Notes under the pieces: model-generated
What the model saw: the letters and a program-made list of their open reading frames with translations, nothing else
The model's database searches: none
What the model was told of the DNA's origin: nothing
Position numbers and translations under genes: made by a program
Assembly: GCF_900156655.1 (NCBI RefSeq)
Contig: NZ_FTOG01000006.1
Coordinates: forward strand, 213,399-277,398
Direction: 5' to 3'
DNA length: 64,000 nt
DNA from: Rhodobacter aestuarii
GTDB taxonomy: Bacteria; Pseudomonadota; Alphaproteobacteria; Rhodobacterales; Rhodobacteraceae
Part shown: positions 26,671 through 35,872 of the stretch, in pieces
Layout of the letters: each line of letters starts with the position of its first letter
How positions within the stretch are numbered: position 1 is the stretch's first letter

Positions 26671-27393
26671 ATGAAGAAGCTGATCCTGACCGCTGCCGCG
26701 CTTGCGCTGACCGCGGGCACCGCCTTTGCCAACGACGTTGTCCGTATGGGCACCGAGGGTGCCTACCCTCCCTACAACTTCATCAACGACAAGAATGAAG
26801 TGGACGGTTTCGAGCGCGAACTGGGCGATGCGCTGTGCGAAAAAGCCGGTCTGACCTGCGAATGGGTCACCAATGACTGGGACAGCATCATCCCGAACCT
26901 GCTTTCGGGCAACTATGACACGATCATCGCGGGCATGAGCATCACCGATGAACGCCAAGAAGTGATCGACTTCACGCAAAACTACTATCCGCCGGCAGCT
27001 TCGGCTTATGCAGCCGCCTCGGCCGATGCTGACCTGATGGGTGGCGTGGTTGCCGCGCAAGTGGGCACGATCCAAGCCGATTACGTTGCCAAATCGGGCG
27101 CGACCCTTTTGGAATTCGACACGCTTGATGACACCGTCGCGGCCGTGAAAAACGGCGAAGCGGATGCGGTCTTCGCCGATAAAGACGCGCTCGCGCCCTT
27201 CGTCACCGAAGGCGGCGATCTGGTTTGGAGCGGCGATGATGTACCGCTCGGCGGCGGCATCGGCATCGGCCTGCGCAAATCCGACACCGAGTTGAAAGAG
27301 AAATTCAACGCCGTGATCTCGGAAATGAAAGCCGACGGCTCGCTCAACGAGATGATCGTCAAATGGTTCGGCGACGAAGCCGCCACCTTCTGA
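26671..27393 (+). CDS. ABC transporter periplasmic binding protein (polar amino acid/amine type)
   Basis: The 240-residue product starts after GGAGAG and has a signal peptide cleaved at about AFA-ND. The mature protein has the type II binding-protein fold with GTEGAYPPYNFINDKNEVDG at the start, EWVTNDWDSIIPNLLSGNYD and MSITDERQEVIDFT, typical of the SBP_bac_3 family. Ligands of this family are amino acids, opines and related amines. The rest of the operon points to an amine or amino-acid derivative. Confidence 0.95.
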   Translation: MKKLILTAAALALTAGTAFANDVVRMGTEGAYPPYNFINDKNEVDGFERELGDALCEKAGLTCEWVTNDWDSIIPNLLSGNYDTIIAGMSITDERQEVIDFTQNYYPPAASAYAAASADADLMGGVVAAQVGTIQADYVAKSGATLLEFDTLDDTVAAVKNGEADAVFADKDALAPFVTEGGDLVWSGDDVPLGGGIGIGLRKSDTELKEKFNAVISEMKADGSLNEMIVKWFGDEAATF

Positions 27394-27401
27394 TTTGAGA
27401 G

Positions 27402-27423
27402 GGCGCGAGGGAAACCTCGCGCC
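27402..27423 (+). terminator. intercistronic hairpin after the binding-protein gene
   Basis: GGCGCGAGG, a GAAA tetraloop and CCTCGCGCC form a 9-bp stem followed by CCCCTTT. Such structures often let the binding protein be made in excess over the permeases. Confidence 0.65.
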
Positions 27424-27437
27424 CCCCTTTAGGCACG

Positions 27438-28319
27438 ATGTTCGATACCTGCGCTGATCCCAAAACCCTCGAAGGCCTGTCTTGGCTGCTGTGCTACCTG
27501 ACCACAGGCAAGCACCTTGCGTTTTATAGCTCATTCTTTGTGGTGCTGGCCCTGATGGCCATCGTCGCCCCTGTGGCGCTTGCCTTTGGCTTTGGCGGGG
27601 CGATTGCCGCGCGCTCGCCCGTCTTGCCGCTGCGCTGGTTTGGCAAAGCCTATACCGCGATGGTGCGCGGGATCCCCGATATCGTGTTCTTCCTCTTCGT
27701 GCCGGTGGTGATGGACCAAGGGCTCGAATATCTGCGCTATCTCTATAAATGCCCGCATGATGGCACGCCCGTTTGGGCCAATAACGAATTCAGCGTTTGC
27801 GCCGCCGCGAAACTGCCGCTCTCCACCTCGCCCCAAATCTGGCACGAGGTTTATGGCTTTACGCTGGCCGTGATCGCCTTTTCGATCGTCTTTGGCGCCT
27901 TTGCCGCGAACGTGCTTTACGGTGCGATGAATGCGGTGCCGCGCGCGCAGCTGGAAACCGCCGAAGCCTATGGCATGTCGCCCGCGCAGGTGCGCCGCCG
28001 CGTGCTTATTCCGCAAATGTGGACCTATGCGCTGCCGGGGCTTTCCAACCTTTGGATGATCCTGATCAAGGCCACGCCGCTTTTGTTCCTGCTCGGCGTT
28101 GAAGACATCGTCTATTGGGCGCGCGAATTGGGGGCGACGAAATCGCAGCTTTATGACTACCCGCACCCAGATTGGCGCGTGTGGTATGTGCTGGCGCTTT
28201 TGGTCTTCTATCTTGGCATGACGAAACTCTCGGAACGGGTGCTGGATCGGCTTTCGGCGCGGCTCTCCAAAGGGCAGGCCACGATGGCAGGCGAAGCACA
28301 ACGGAAGGCCGCGGTATGA
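27438..28319 (+). CDS. amino acid ABC transporter permease (HisQ type)
   Basis: The 293-residue permease has about five transmembrane segments and the EAA loop ETAEAYGMSPAQVRRRVLIPQMW. It is 50-60 residues longer than usual HisQ proteins; the extra part (about 95-135) is a hydrophilic, probably periplasmic insertion with two cysteines (YKCPHDG, FSVCAAAK). It overlaps the next permease by 4 bases. Confidence 0.93.
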   Translation: MFDTCADPKTLEGLSWLLCYLTTGKHLAFYSSFFVVLALMAIVAPVALAFGFGGAIAARSPVLPLRWFGKAYTAMVRGIPDIVFFLFVPVVMDQGLEYLRYLYKCPHDGTPVWANNEFSVCAAAKLPLSTSPQIWHEVYGFTLAVIAFSIVFGAFAANVLYGAMNAVPRAQLETAEAYGMSPAQVRRRVLIPQMWTYALPGLSNLWMILIKATPLLFLLGVEDIVYWARELGATKSQLYDYPHPDWRVWYVLALLVFYLGMTKLSERVLDRLSARLSKGQATMAGEAQRKAAV

Positions 28320-29149
28320 GCGATAGCTGCACCCAGATTATTGCGGATTACGCGTTTCGCTCGCTTGGCTATGGCGAACGCCTGCTGCCGCGCACCGATT
28401 TTACGCTGTGCCATGAGTTCACGCTGATCGGCTCTGGTCTGATCTGGAACATCTACTTTGGCACGCTGGCGCTTCTGTTTGGCTTCTTCTTCGCCACCGG
28501 GCTCGCGCTGGCCAAAGCAGCCCCCAGCGCTGTGCTGCGCCGCCCGGCGGAACTGTTCATCTTTGTGTTCCGTGGCTCGCCGCTCTTCATCCAGTTTTTC
28601 TTGGCGTATGAATTGCTGGTGATGCTGCCCAAAGCGGGCATTGATGTCTTTGGCATCACCATTGAAACCGCATGGACGACCAAGGCTTGGGCCGGCGCAC
28701 TCTTTGTGCTGTTCCTCAACACCTCGGCCTATTCGGCTGAAATCTTCTATGGCGCGCTGCAAAGCGTCCCGAAAGGCGATATCGAGGCAGCCGATGCCTA
28801 TGGCCTCACCGGCTGGAGCAAGTTCCGCCGCGTGCTTTGGCCAACGATGCTGCGGCTCGCCTGGCCCTCTTATACCAACGAAGCGATCTTTCTCTTTCAC
28901 GCCACGACGCTGGTTTACTTCTCGGGCTTTCCCGCCTTCCAGCAACGCGGCGATGCGCTCTATTACGCGAAGTTCTTTGCGGATAAGACCTTCAACCCCT
29001 TCATCCCCTACCCGATCACCGCCTTCTACTTCATCTTGGTGACACTGACGCTGATCGGGCTGTTTGGGATCATCAACCGCCGTCTGAACCGCCACCTTCC
29101 GGGCCAACACCGCCCCAAGCTGAGGATCAGGCCGCAAATCATCAGGTGA
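28316..29149 (+). CDS. amino acid ABC transporter permease (HisM type)
   Basis: The product has 277 residues. The EAA loop is EAADAYGLTGWSKFRRVLWP, and FRGSPLFIQFFLAYELLVML is the usual start of the permease core. Like its partner it is longer than the family norm, here at the N-terminus (about 35 residues with two cysteines) and the C-terminus. Start 28316 overlaps the upstream stop (ATGA). Confidence 0.92.
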   Translation: MSDSCTQIIADYAFRSLGYGERLLPRTDFTLCHEFTLIGSGLIWNIYFGTLALLFGFFFATGLALAKAAPSAVLRRPAELFIFVFRGSPLFIQFFLAYELLVMLPKAGIDVFGITIETAWTTKAWAGALFVLFLNTSAYSAEIFYGALQSVPKGDIEAADAYGLTGWSKFRRVLWPTMLRLAWPSYTNEAIFLFHATTLVYFSGFPAFQQRGDALYYAKFFADKTFNPFIPYPITAFYFILVTLTLIGLFGIINRRLNRHLPGQHRPKLRIRPQIIR

Positions 29150-29152
29150 GAC

Positions 29153-30484
29153 ATGGACTGGCTCAAGGAACACCCCGAGGTACGCACCATTCGTGTGGCT
29201 GCGGCAGATTTAAACGGGGTGGCGCGGGGCAAACGGGTCCCGGCGCGGTTTGCAAGCAAGGTCTTCAGTGAGGGGACACGCTTTCCCTTCTCGGTGATGA
29301 ACCTCGACATCTGGGGCGAGGATATCGAAGAAAGCCCGCTCGTTTTTGAAACGGGCGATTGCGACGGTCTTTTGCTGCCGACAGAACGCGGCTTCCTGCC
29401 GATGCCGTGGCTTGAGGCACCCACTGCCCTTTTGCCGATCTGGATGCACCATATGGATGGGCGGCCCTATGCGGGTGACCCGCGCCAAGCGCTAGCCCGC
29501 GTGGTGGATCGCTATGCCGCACAGGGGCTGCGCCCGGTGGTGGCGACCGAGCTTGAGTTTTTCTTGATCGACGATTCCGGCAAAACTCTGCGCGTGCCGC
29601 CCTCGCCCCGCTCGGGCAAACGCCGCTCGGGTGGGGAAACGCTTAGCCTGCGCGCGCTGGATGCGTTCGATGTGTTCTTCACCAAGCTTTATGAAGCTTG
29701 CGAGGCGATGGACATCCCAGCCGATACGGCGATTTCCGAGGCGGGGCCGGGGCAGTTTGAGATCAACCTCATGCATCAGGCGGACCCGCTTAAGGCGGCC
29801 GATGATACATGGCTTTTCAAAATGCTGGTGAAAGGGCTCGCCCGTCAGCATGGCTTTGCCGCAAGCTTCATGGCGAAGCCCTATGACATGTGGGCCGGCA
29901 ACGGCATGCACACCCATTTCTCGATCTTGGATGAAACGGGCGAGAACATCTTCAACGATGGCTCAGACAAAGGTTCGGATGCGCTGCGCCAAGCGGTGGC
30001 GGGCTGCCTTGAGGCGCTGCCGGGCTCAACGCTCGTCTTTGCCCCGCACCAAAACAGCTTCACCCGGCTGGTGCCCAATGCCCATGCGCCCACCGGGATC
30101 GGATGGGCCTATGAAAACCGCACCGCCGCTTTGCGCATTCCGGCCTCTGGCCCCGCCGCACGGCGGATTGAGCATCGCGTGGCAGGGGGCGATGTGAACC
30201 CCTATCTGATGATTGCGGCGATCTTGGGGGCGGCGCTGGTGGGCATTGAAGATGAAATGACCCCGGAAGACCCGATCATCGGCAATGCCTATTCGCTTGG
30301 CCTGCCGCAGCTCCCCGCGACATGGAATATGGCGATTAACAGCTTTGCCAATTGCCCGATCATCCGCCGTGTGTTCGAGGAAGAGTTGATCGAGAACTTC
30401 CTGATGACCAAGCGCCAAGAGCTGCACTACATGGCCGAACTCTCTGAGGAAGAGCAAACCGAGCTTTACCTCGACACCGTCTAA
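29153..30484 (+). CDS. glutamine-synthetase family gamma-glutamyl ligase (PuuA-like), copy 1
   Basis: The 443-residue protein has the GS fold: an N-terminal part with VAAADLNGVARGKRVPA, the ATP/metal core EAGPGQFEINLMHQ, NGMHTHFSIL and an ending AELSEEEQTELYLDTV. It is shorter than GlnA and lacks the NRSA adenylylation loop pattern, as expected for gamma-glutamyl-amine ligases such as gamma-glutamylputrescine synthetase. The linker PPSPRSGKRRSGGE is typical of this branch. Probable reaction: ATP-dependent joining of glutamate to an amine. It starts 4 bases after the permease. Confidence 0.88.
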   Translation: MDWLKEHPEVRTIRVAAADLNGVARGKRVPARFASKVFSEGTRFPFSVMNLDIWGEDIEESPLVFETGDCDGLLLPTERGFLPMPWLEAPTALLPIWMHHMDGRPYAGDPRQALARVVDRYAAQGLRPVVATELEFFLIDDSGKTLRVPPSPRSGKRRSGGETLSLRALDAFDVFFTKLYEACEAMDIPADTAISEAGPGQFEINLMHQADPLKAADDTWLFKMLVKGLARQHGFAASFMAKPYDMWAGNGMHTHFSILDETGENIFNDGSDKGSDALRQAVAGCLEALPGSTLVFAPHQNSFTRLVPNAHAPTGIGWAYENRTAALRIPASGPAARRIEHRVAGGDVNPYLMIAAILGAALVGIEDEMTPEDPIIGNAYSLGLPQLPATWNMAINSFANCPIIRRVFEEELIENFLMTKRQELHYMAELSEEEQTELYLDTV

Positions 30485-30571
30485 GCCCATCAAGAACCGG
30501 ACCAACCGGCCTGCCCCTTGCTCCGCGCCTGTCGCGGGGCTACCTTTCCCCTATCCAATCACGAGACCCCC

Positions 30572-31249
30572 ATGCGCATCGGTATCCTGCAAACAGGCCA
30601 ATCTCCCGAACCACTGCGGGAGGCAGCGGGTGACTACCCCGATATGTTCGTGGCGCTTTTGGCGCCCTATGGGTTTAATCTGGTCACCTATAATGTTGAG
30701 CAGATGCAGTTCCCCAACGATCTGCAAGAATGCGATGGCTGGCTGATCACCGGCTCGCGCCATGGGGCCTATGAAGACCATGCCTTCATCCCCCCGCTGG
30801 AAGATTTCATCCGCAAGGTAATGGCCGCGCATATCCCCTTGGTCGGGATTTGCTTTGGCCATCAGATCATTGCGCAAGCGATGGGCGGCAAGGTCGAACG
30901 CTATGAAGGGGGCTGGGCCGTAGGGCCGCAAAGCTATGATTTCGGTGGCGAAGCCATCACGCTGAACGCGTGGCACCGCGATCAGGTGACCAAGCTTCCC
31001 GATGGGGCAAAGGTGATTGCCTGCAACGACTTTTGCGCCAATGCCGCGCTGGTCTACGGCGATACCGCCTTTAGCGTGCAAGCCCACCCTGAATTCAAAG
31101 ATGATTTCGTGGACGGGCTGATGACCACCCGCGGCCCCGGCGTTGTACCCGATTCACTTATGGCCGAGGCGCGCGAAAAACTGGGCCAAGGCAATGACTC
31201 GCAAGCCATCGCCGCCCGGATCGCGGCCTTCTTTCAAAGGCAGGGCTAG
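30572..31249 (+). CDS. class I glutamine amidotransferase-like hydrolase
   Basis: The 225-residue protein has the nucleophile elbow VGICFGHQIIAQAMGG with Cys94, and VQAHPEF with the His and Glu of the triad. It stands alone, without a synthase domain, so it is more likely to hydrolyse a gamma-glutamyl product than to feed ammonia to a partner. In the gamma-glutamyl putrescine route this step is done by PuuD, of the same superfamily; this protein looks closer to GMP-synthase-like amidotransferases, so the assignment is inferred from context. Confidence 0.85.
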   Translation: MRIGILQTGQSPEPLREAAGDYPDMFVALLAPYGFNLVTYNVEQMQFPNDLQECDGWLITGSRHGAYEDHAFIPPLEDFIRKVMAAHIPLVGICFGHQIIAQAMGGKVERYEGGWAVGPQSYDFGGEAITLNAWHRDQVTKLPDGAKVIACNDFCANAALVYGDTAFSVQAHPEFKDDFVDGLMTTRGPGVVPDSLMAEAREKLGQGNDSQAIAARIAAFFQRQG

Positions 31250-31250
31250 C

Positions 31251-31871
31251 ATGTATCGCCTACCCGCCTTTGCCGAAACCGATGCGGGGGCGCTGAGCGC
31301 GCTGATTGCCGCGTATCCTTTAGGGCTTTTGATCAGTTCCGGTCCGGGCGGGATCATGGCGGGGCCCGTGCCCTTTCAATTGGTGGAAACCGAGACCGGG
31401 CAGGTGTTGCGCGCGCATCTGGCCAAGGCGAACCCGCAACTGGCCGAACTGGCCGCCGCACCGCAGGTGCTCGTGGTTTTTCAACCCGGCGAGGCTTACG
31501 TCTCCCCCAGTTGGTATCCGACCAAGGCAGAGCATCACCGGGTCGTACCCACATGGAATTACGCCATGGTGCAGGTGCGCGGCACGGCGCGGCTGATCAC
31601 CAATGAAGCGTTCTTGCGCGACCAAATCGCCGCGCTGACCACAACCCAAGAAGCCGAACGTACCGAACCTTGGGCAGTCTCTGATGCGCCGCCCGAGTTT
31701 ATCACCGCGCAACTGCGCGGCATCACCGGGCTTGAAATCGCGATCACCGCGATGGAGGGCAAGCTGAAGCTGTCGCAAAACCGCACGACCGCTGACCGCG
31801 CAGGCGTGCGCGCGGGGCTGATGGCAGAAGGCGACCCGCTCGCCCGGCTGATGCCCGACCCTACAGACTGA
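31251..31871 (+). CDS. FMN-binding protein of the PaiB/transcriptional regulator family
   Basis: The 206-residue product has a split-barrel flavin-binding fold typical of PaiB: AYVSPSWYPTKAEHHRVVPT and NYAMVQVRGTARLI. Bacillus PaiB is described as a negative regulator of sporulation and degradative enzyme genes. Here an enzymatic or sensor role in amine catabolism is equally possible. It begins 1 base after the amidotransferase stop. Confidence 0.87.
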   Translation: MYRLPAFAETDAGALSALIAAYPLGLLISSGPGGIMAGPVPFQLVETETGQVLRAHLAKANPQLAELAAAPQVLVVFQPGEAYVSPSWYPTKAEHHRVVPTWNYAMVQVRGTARLITNEAFLRDQIAALTTTQEAERTEPWAVSDAPPEFITAQLRGITGLEIAITAMEGKLKLSQNRTTADRAGVRAGLMAEGDPLARLMPDPTD

Positions 31872-31909
31872 CTGTCCGCCCCCCTCCTCATTTCCGGAAA
31901 GCGAAAGAC

Positions 31910-33277
31910 ATGTCTCAGATTTCTACCCATTGGACCGATCTCATCCCGCAAGCCGCGCAAGATTACATTGAAGGCCGCCGCTTGGATGAGGTGGAGTGTA
32001 TCGTCGCCGATATTGCGGGCGTGGCTCGTGGCAAGGCGATGCCCGCCTCAAAATTCGCCTTTCAAGATCGGTTCTACCTGCCGAACTCGATCTATCTACA
32101 AACGATCACCGGCGAATGGGCCGACAACCCGATGGGCGCCTTCACCGAACCGGATATGGTGCTGACCCCGGATTGGTCCACCACCTCGGCCGCGCCTTGG
32201 ACCAACGACATCACCCTGCAAGTGATCCATGATGTAAACGACCAACAGGGCAACCCCGTGCCCGTGGCCCCGCGCAACGTGCTCAAGCGGATCGTAAGCC
32301 TTTATGAGGCCGAAGGGCTCAAGCCGATTGTTGCGCCGGAGATGGAGTTCTTTCTAGTTGCGCGCAACCTCGACCCGAACCAGCCGATCATCCCGCCGAT
32401 GGGCCGCTCAGGGCGGCGCGCCGCCGGCAAACAGGCCTATTCGATGTCGGCGGTCGATGAATATGGCAAGGTTATCGACGACATCTACGACTTTGCCGAA
32501 GCGCAAGGCTTTGAGATTGATGGTATCTTGCAAGAAGGCGGCGCGGGTCAGGTCGAGATCAACTTGGCGCATGGCGACCCGGTCGCACTCGCCGATCAGA
32601 TCTTTTATTTCAAACGGCTGATCCGCGAGGCCGCGCTGCGCCACGATTGCTTTGCCACCTTCATGGCCAAGCCGATCGAGGGTGAGCCGGGCTCGGCCAT
32701 GCATATCCACCAATCGGTGATCGACATGGAAACCGGGCAGAACATTTTCTCCAACCCCGATGGTGGCGAAAGCGAGGCCTTCTTGCATTTCATCGCCGGG
32801 ATGCAAACGCACCTGCCCGCCGTAGTCGCGCTGCTGGCCCCCTATGTGAACAGCTATCGGCGCTACATCCCGGACTTTGCCGCGCCGATCAACCTTGAAT
32901 GGGGCCGCGACAACCGCACCACCGGGCTGCGCGTGCCGATTTCCAGCCCCGAGGCGCGGCGGCTGGAAAACCGGCTCGCCGGGATGGATTGCAACCCTTA
33001 CCTTGGCCTCGCCGCCTCGCTCGCCTGCGGTTACATCGGGCTGAAAGAGAAGAAAATGCCCAGCCCCGAATGTTTGGGCGATGCCTATATGGGCGACAGC
33101 GACCTGCCCTATAACCTTGGCGATGCGCTTGATATTTTTGCCGATAGCGCGCCGGTGCGCGAGGTACTCGGGGTGGAATTCTGCACCGTCTACGAGGCGG
33201 TGAAGCGCAATGAATACAAGGAGTTCTTGCAGGTCATCAGCCCGTGGGAGCGTGAGCATCTTCTGCTCAATGTGTGA
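31910..33277 (+). CDS. glutamine-synthetase family gamma-glutamyl ligase (PuuA-like), copy 2
   Basis: This 455-residue protein is a second GS-type ligase, clearly paralogous to the one at 29153 (shared DLNGVARGK/DIAGVARGK start, GAGQVEINLAHGDP, GSAMHIHQSV) but divergent over its length. It may use another amine or form a hetero-oligomer with copy 1. It starts after GGAAAG and ends 3 bases before the FAD oxidase gene. Confidence 0.9.
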   Translation: MSQISTHWTDLIPQAAQDYIEGRRLDEVECIVADIAGVARGKAMPASKFAFQDRFYLPNSIYLQTITGEWADNPMGAFTEPDMVLTPDWSTTSAAPWTNDITLQVIHDVNDQQGNPVPVAPRNVLKRIVSLYEAEGLKPIVAPEMEFFLVARNLDPNQPIIPPMGRSGRRAAGKQAYSMSAVDEYGKVIDDIYDFAEAQGFEIDGILQEGGAGQVEINLAHGDPVALADQIFYFKRLIREAALRHDCFATFMAKPIEGEPGSAMHIHQSVIDMETGQNIFSNPDGGESEAFLHFIAGMQTHLPAVVALLAPYVNSYRRYIPDFAAPINLEWGRDNRTTGLRVPISSPEARRLENRLAGMDCNPYLGLAASLACGYIGLKEKKMPSPECLGDAYMGDSDLPYNLGDALDIFADSAPVREVLGVEFCTVYEAVKRNEYKEFLQVISPWEREHLLLNV

Positions 33278-33280
33278 TCC

Positions 33281-34588
33281 ATGAACCTGCTCTTCGCCAA
33301 TGACCGCGCCGGGCAGTATCCGGCAAGTTTCTATGCCGAAACCCGTGATCCGGCCCCTGAACGCTCCAGCTTGAAGGGCGAAACCCGCGCCGATGTTTGC
33401 GTGGTGGGAGCAGGCTACACCGGGCTTTCCGCCGCTTTGCATTTGGCGCGGGCGGGTCGGCGTGTCGTGGTGCTTGAGGCGCATCGCGCGGGCTTTGGCG
33501 CATCGGGCCGCAATGGCGGGCAAATCGGCTCGGGTCAGCGGCTTGATATGGCGACGCTCGAGAAAATGGCGGGGCAAGAGGTCGCTCGGCGGCTTTGGGG
33601 CATGGCGGAAGAGGCGAAAGCGCTGACCTATGCCTTGGCCGACGAAGCAGGCGTACCGACCCATCGCGGCATCGCCCATACCGGGCGCAAAGCCTCAGAG
33701 GTACGTTGGCTGCATGAAGAGGCCGAGCATCTGGCCAAACACTATGGCTATGACCAGATCGAACCGCTGGACAGGGCCGCGACGCAAGCGCTTATCCCCT
33801 CCCCCGTCTATATCGGCGGCGATTTGGATCAGGGCGCGGGCCATGTGCATCCGCTCAACCTTTGCCTCGGGGTCGCACGCTTGGCCGAGGCGGCAGGGGC
33901 GGTGATTTATGAAAATGCGCCCGTCACAAACATCATCCACAGCGCAACGGCCAACACCCCAAGCCGCGTGGAGACCGCACAGGGCCATGTGATCGCCGAT
34001 CAGGTGATCTTGGCCGCGAATGGCTACCTTGACCGGTTGGAACCTAAAACCGCCGCGCGGGTGATGCCGATCAACAATTACATCGTCGCCACTGAACCCT
34101 TGGGGGCGCGCGCAAAAGAGGTCTTTACCCGCGATATCGCCGCGCATGATCTCAAATTCGTGGTCAATTACTGGCGGCTCCATGACGACCGGTTGATCTT
34201 TGGCGGCGGCGAAACGGTCAGCTATCGCTTCCCGCGCGATATTGCCGCCAAGGTCCGCAAACCGCTGGAAGAGATTTACCCGCAACTGAAGGGCGTCAAA
34301 ATCACCCATGCTTGGGGCGGCACGCTGGCGATCACCGTCAACCGGATGCCCTGCTTTCATCGCCCTGCGCCCAATTGCCTTTCCGCCTCGGGCTATTCGG
34401 GGCATGGCGTGGCGCTGGCGCTCCATGCGGGCAAGCTGATGGCCGAAGCAATCACCGCAACCGGTGACGGGTTTGACGTGATGGCCCGCCTGCCCCAGCC
34501 CGCTTTCCCCGGCGGCGGCGCTTTGCGTTGGCCGCTTTTGGTCGCAGGAATGAGCTGGTTTTCGTTGCGCGACAAGATCGGGCTTTAA
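33281..34588 (+). CDS. FAD-dependent oxidoreductase (PuuB/DAO family)
   Basis: The product has 435 residues. Near the N-terminus is the FAD dinucleotide motif VVGAGYTGLSAALHLA, then VLEAHRAGFGASGRNGGQ, characteristic of the gamma-glutamylputrescine oxidase branch of D-amino-acid-oxidase-like enzymes. The C-terminus has SGYSGHGVALALHAGK, which completes the FAD site. It would oxidise the amine carbon of a gamma-glutamylated substrate to the aldehyde. Last gene of the operon. No aldehyde dehydrogenase gene is nearby. Confidence 0.92.
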   Translation: MNLLFANDRAGQYPASFYAETRDPAPERSSLKGETRADVCVVGAGYTGLSAALHLARAGRRVVVLEAHRAGFGASGRNGGQIGSGQRLDMATLEKMAGQEVARRLWGMAEEAKALTYALADEAGVPTHRGIAHTGRKASEVRWLHEEAEHLAKHYGYDQIEPLDRAATQALIPSPVYIGGDLDQGAGHVHPLNLCLGVARLAEAAGAVIYENAPVTNIIHSATANTPSRVETAQGHVIADQVILAANGYLDRLEPKTAARVMPINNYIVATEPLGARAKEVFTRDIAAHDLKFVVNYWRLHDDRLIFGGGETVSYRFPRDIAAKVRKPLEEIYPQLKGVKITHAWGGTLAITVNRMPCFHRPAPNCLSASGYSGHGVALALHAGKLMAEAITATGDGFDVMARLPQPAFPGGGALRWPLLVAGMSWFSLRDKIGL

Positions 34589-34645
34589 GCGGCTTCTGGC
34601 CGCGTCGTCAAACTTTCACTTGGCCCGAAGCGGCGCAGCTTTTAA

Positions 34646-34676
34646 AGCTTTCCCGAATGTCACATTCAGGAAAGCT
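34646..34676. promoter_or_regulatory. 31-bp near-perfect palindrome over the ribosome binding site
   Basis: AGCTTTCC-C-GAATGT, centre C at 34661, then ACATTC-A-GGAAAGCT: 14 of 15 base pairs match. The right arm contains AGGAAAG, the ribosome binding site of the aminotransferase starting at 34681. It is AT-rich compared with its surroundings. It could be a repressor operator or an RNA hairpin that hides the site. Confidence 0.65.
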
Positions 34677-34680
34677 GAAC

Positions 34681-35865
34681 ATGCCGCGTGATGGATTGAC
34701 CGCCCCGAACTGCTACGACGCCGAACCGATCCCCGAAGCCGCCCGTGCCGAGATCGAACGGTTGCTCGCAAGCGGAGACCTGTTCCGCTACACCTCTGAC
34801 AATGCGCCGGTGGCGAAGCTTGAGGCCGAATTCGCCGAATTGATGGGGGTGCGCTACGCGGTTTGCGTCGCCTCCTGCTCCGCCGCGCTGTTCCTGTCGC
34901 TCAAGGCGCTGGATCTGCCGCGCGGCGCGCGGGTGCTCGTGCCGGCCTTCACCTTTGCCGCTGTGCCCTCGGCCATTGTGCACGCTGATTGTTTGCCCGT
35001 GCTGGTCGAAGTGGGCGAAAACTTCCGCATTGATCTGGAGGATTTCCGCGCCAAGTTTGACGACACGATCGACGCGGTGATGATCTCTCACATGCGCGGC
35101 CATACCTCGGATATGGATGCGATCATGGAACTGGCCAATGCCAAGGGCGTGCCGGTGATCGAAGATGCCGCGCATAGCCTTGGCACGCTTTGGCATGGCG
35201 AGAAAATCGGCACGATTGGCAAAATCGGCTGCTTCAGCTTCCAAAGCTATAAGCTGGTGAACGCGGGCGAAGGCGGCGTTTTGGTGACGGATGACCCGGA
35301 ACTGGCGGCGCGCGCGATTATCATGTCGGGCGCTTATGAACATAACTGGAAGAAACATCCGGGGCTGCAAAACAGCTTTGTGCATTGGCAAAACAAGCTG
35401 CCGCTTTACAACACCCGGATGCAAAACCTCTCCGCCGCCGTGATCCGCCCGCAATTGGGTGAAGTGGCGCGGCGCGTACGCGATGGGTTGGCGAACCACG
35501 ATTATGTCGCCGCGAAACTCAATGAGAGCCCGTGGCTTGATGTGCCGCCGCCGCTTGGTCCCGAAACCCGCGCGCCCGATAGCCTGCAATTCAACCTTGT
35601 GGGCGAGTGGACCGATGCCGAGGCGCGCCAGTTGCAAGACGAAACCAAAACCCGCGGCGTGGGCGTTTCGGTCTTTGGGCTCTCGCAAGACAATGCGCGC
35701 GCCTATTGGAACTGGCAATTTTTGGGCGATCTGCCCGATCTGCCGAAAACCCGTGCGATGCTGATGCGCGCTTGCGACACGCGCCTGCCCGCACGGCTCA
35801 CCCGCCCCGAGCTTGATTTTATCGCCGATGCGATTGTCGAGGCGGCGGCGGTCGTCAAAGGCTGA
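34681..35865 (+). CDS. DegT/DnrJ/EryC1/StrS family aminotransferase
   Basis: About 394 residues. The PLP-enzyme features are VCVASCSAALFLSLKAL, PAFTFAAVPSAIVHADCLPV, the Asp in VIEDAAHSLGTLW and the Schiff-base Lys in FSFQSYKLVNAGEGG. Family members usually aminate keto-sugars, but this one is not near any sugar-nucleotide genes, so its substrate is open. Start 34681 is preferred over 34657 because AGGAAAG lies 6 bases upstream. It is separated by 92 bases from the amine operon and has its own control region. Confidence 0.9.
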   Translation: MPRDGLTAPNCYDAEPIPEAARAEIERLLASGDLFRYTSDNAPVAKLEAEFAELMGVRYAVCVASCSAALFLSLKALDLPRGARVLVPAFTFAAVPSAIVHADCLPVLVEVGENFRIDLEDFRAKFDDTIDAVMISHMRGHTSDMDAIMELANAKGVPVIEDAAHSLGTLWHGEKIGTIGKIGCFSFQSYKLVNAGEGGVLVTDDPELAARAIIMSGAYEHNWKKHPGLQNSFVHWQNKLPLYNTRMQNLSAAVIRPQLGEVARRVRDGLANHDYVAAKLNESPWLDVPPPLGPETRAPDSLQFNLVGEWTDAEARQLQDETKTRGVGVSVFGLSQDNARAYWNWQFLGDLPDLPKTRAMLMRACDTRLPARLTRPELDFIADAIVEAAAVVKG

Positions 35866-35872
35866 TCCGGTG

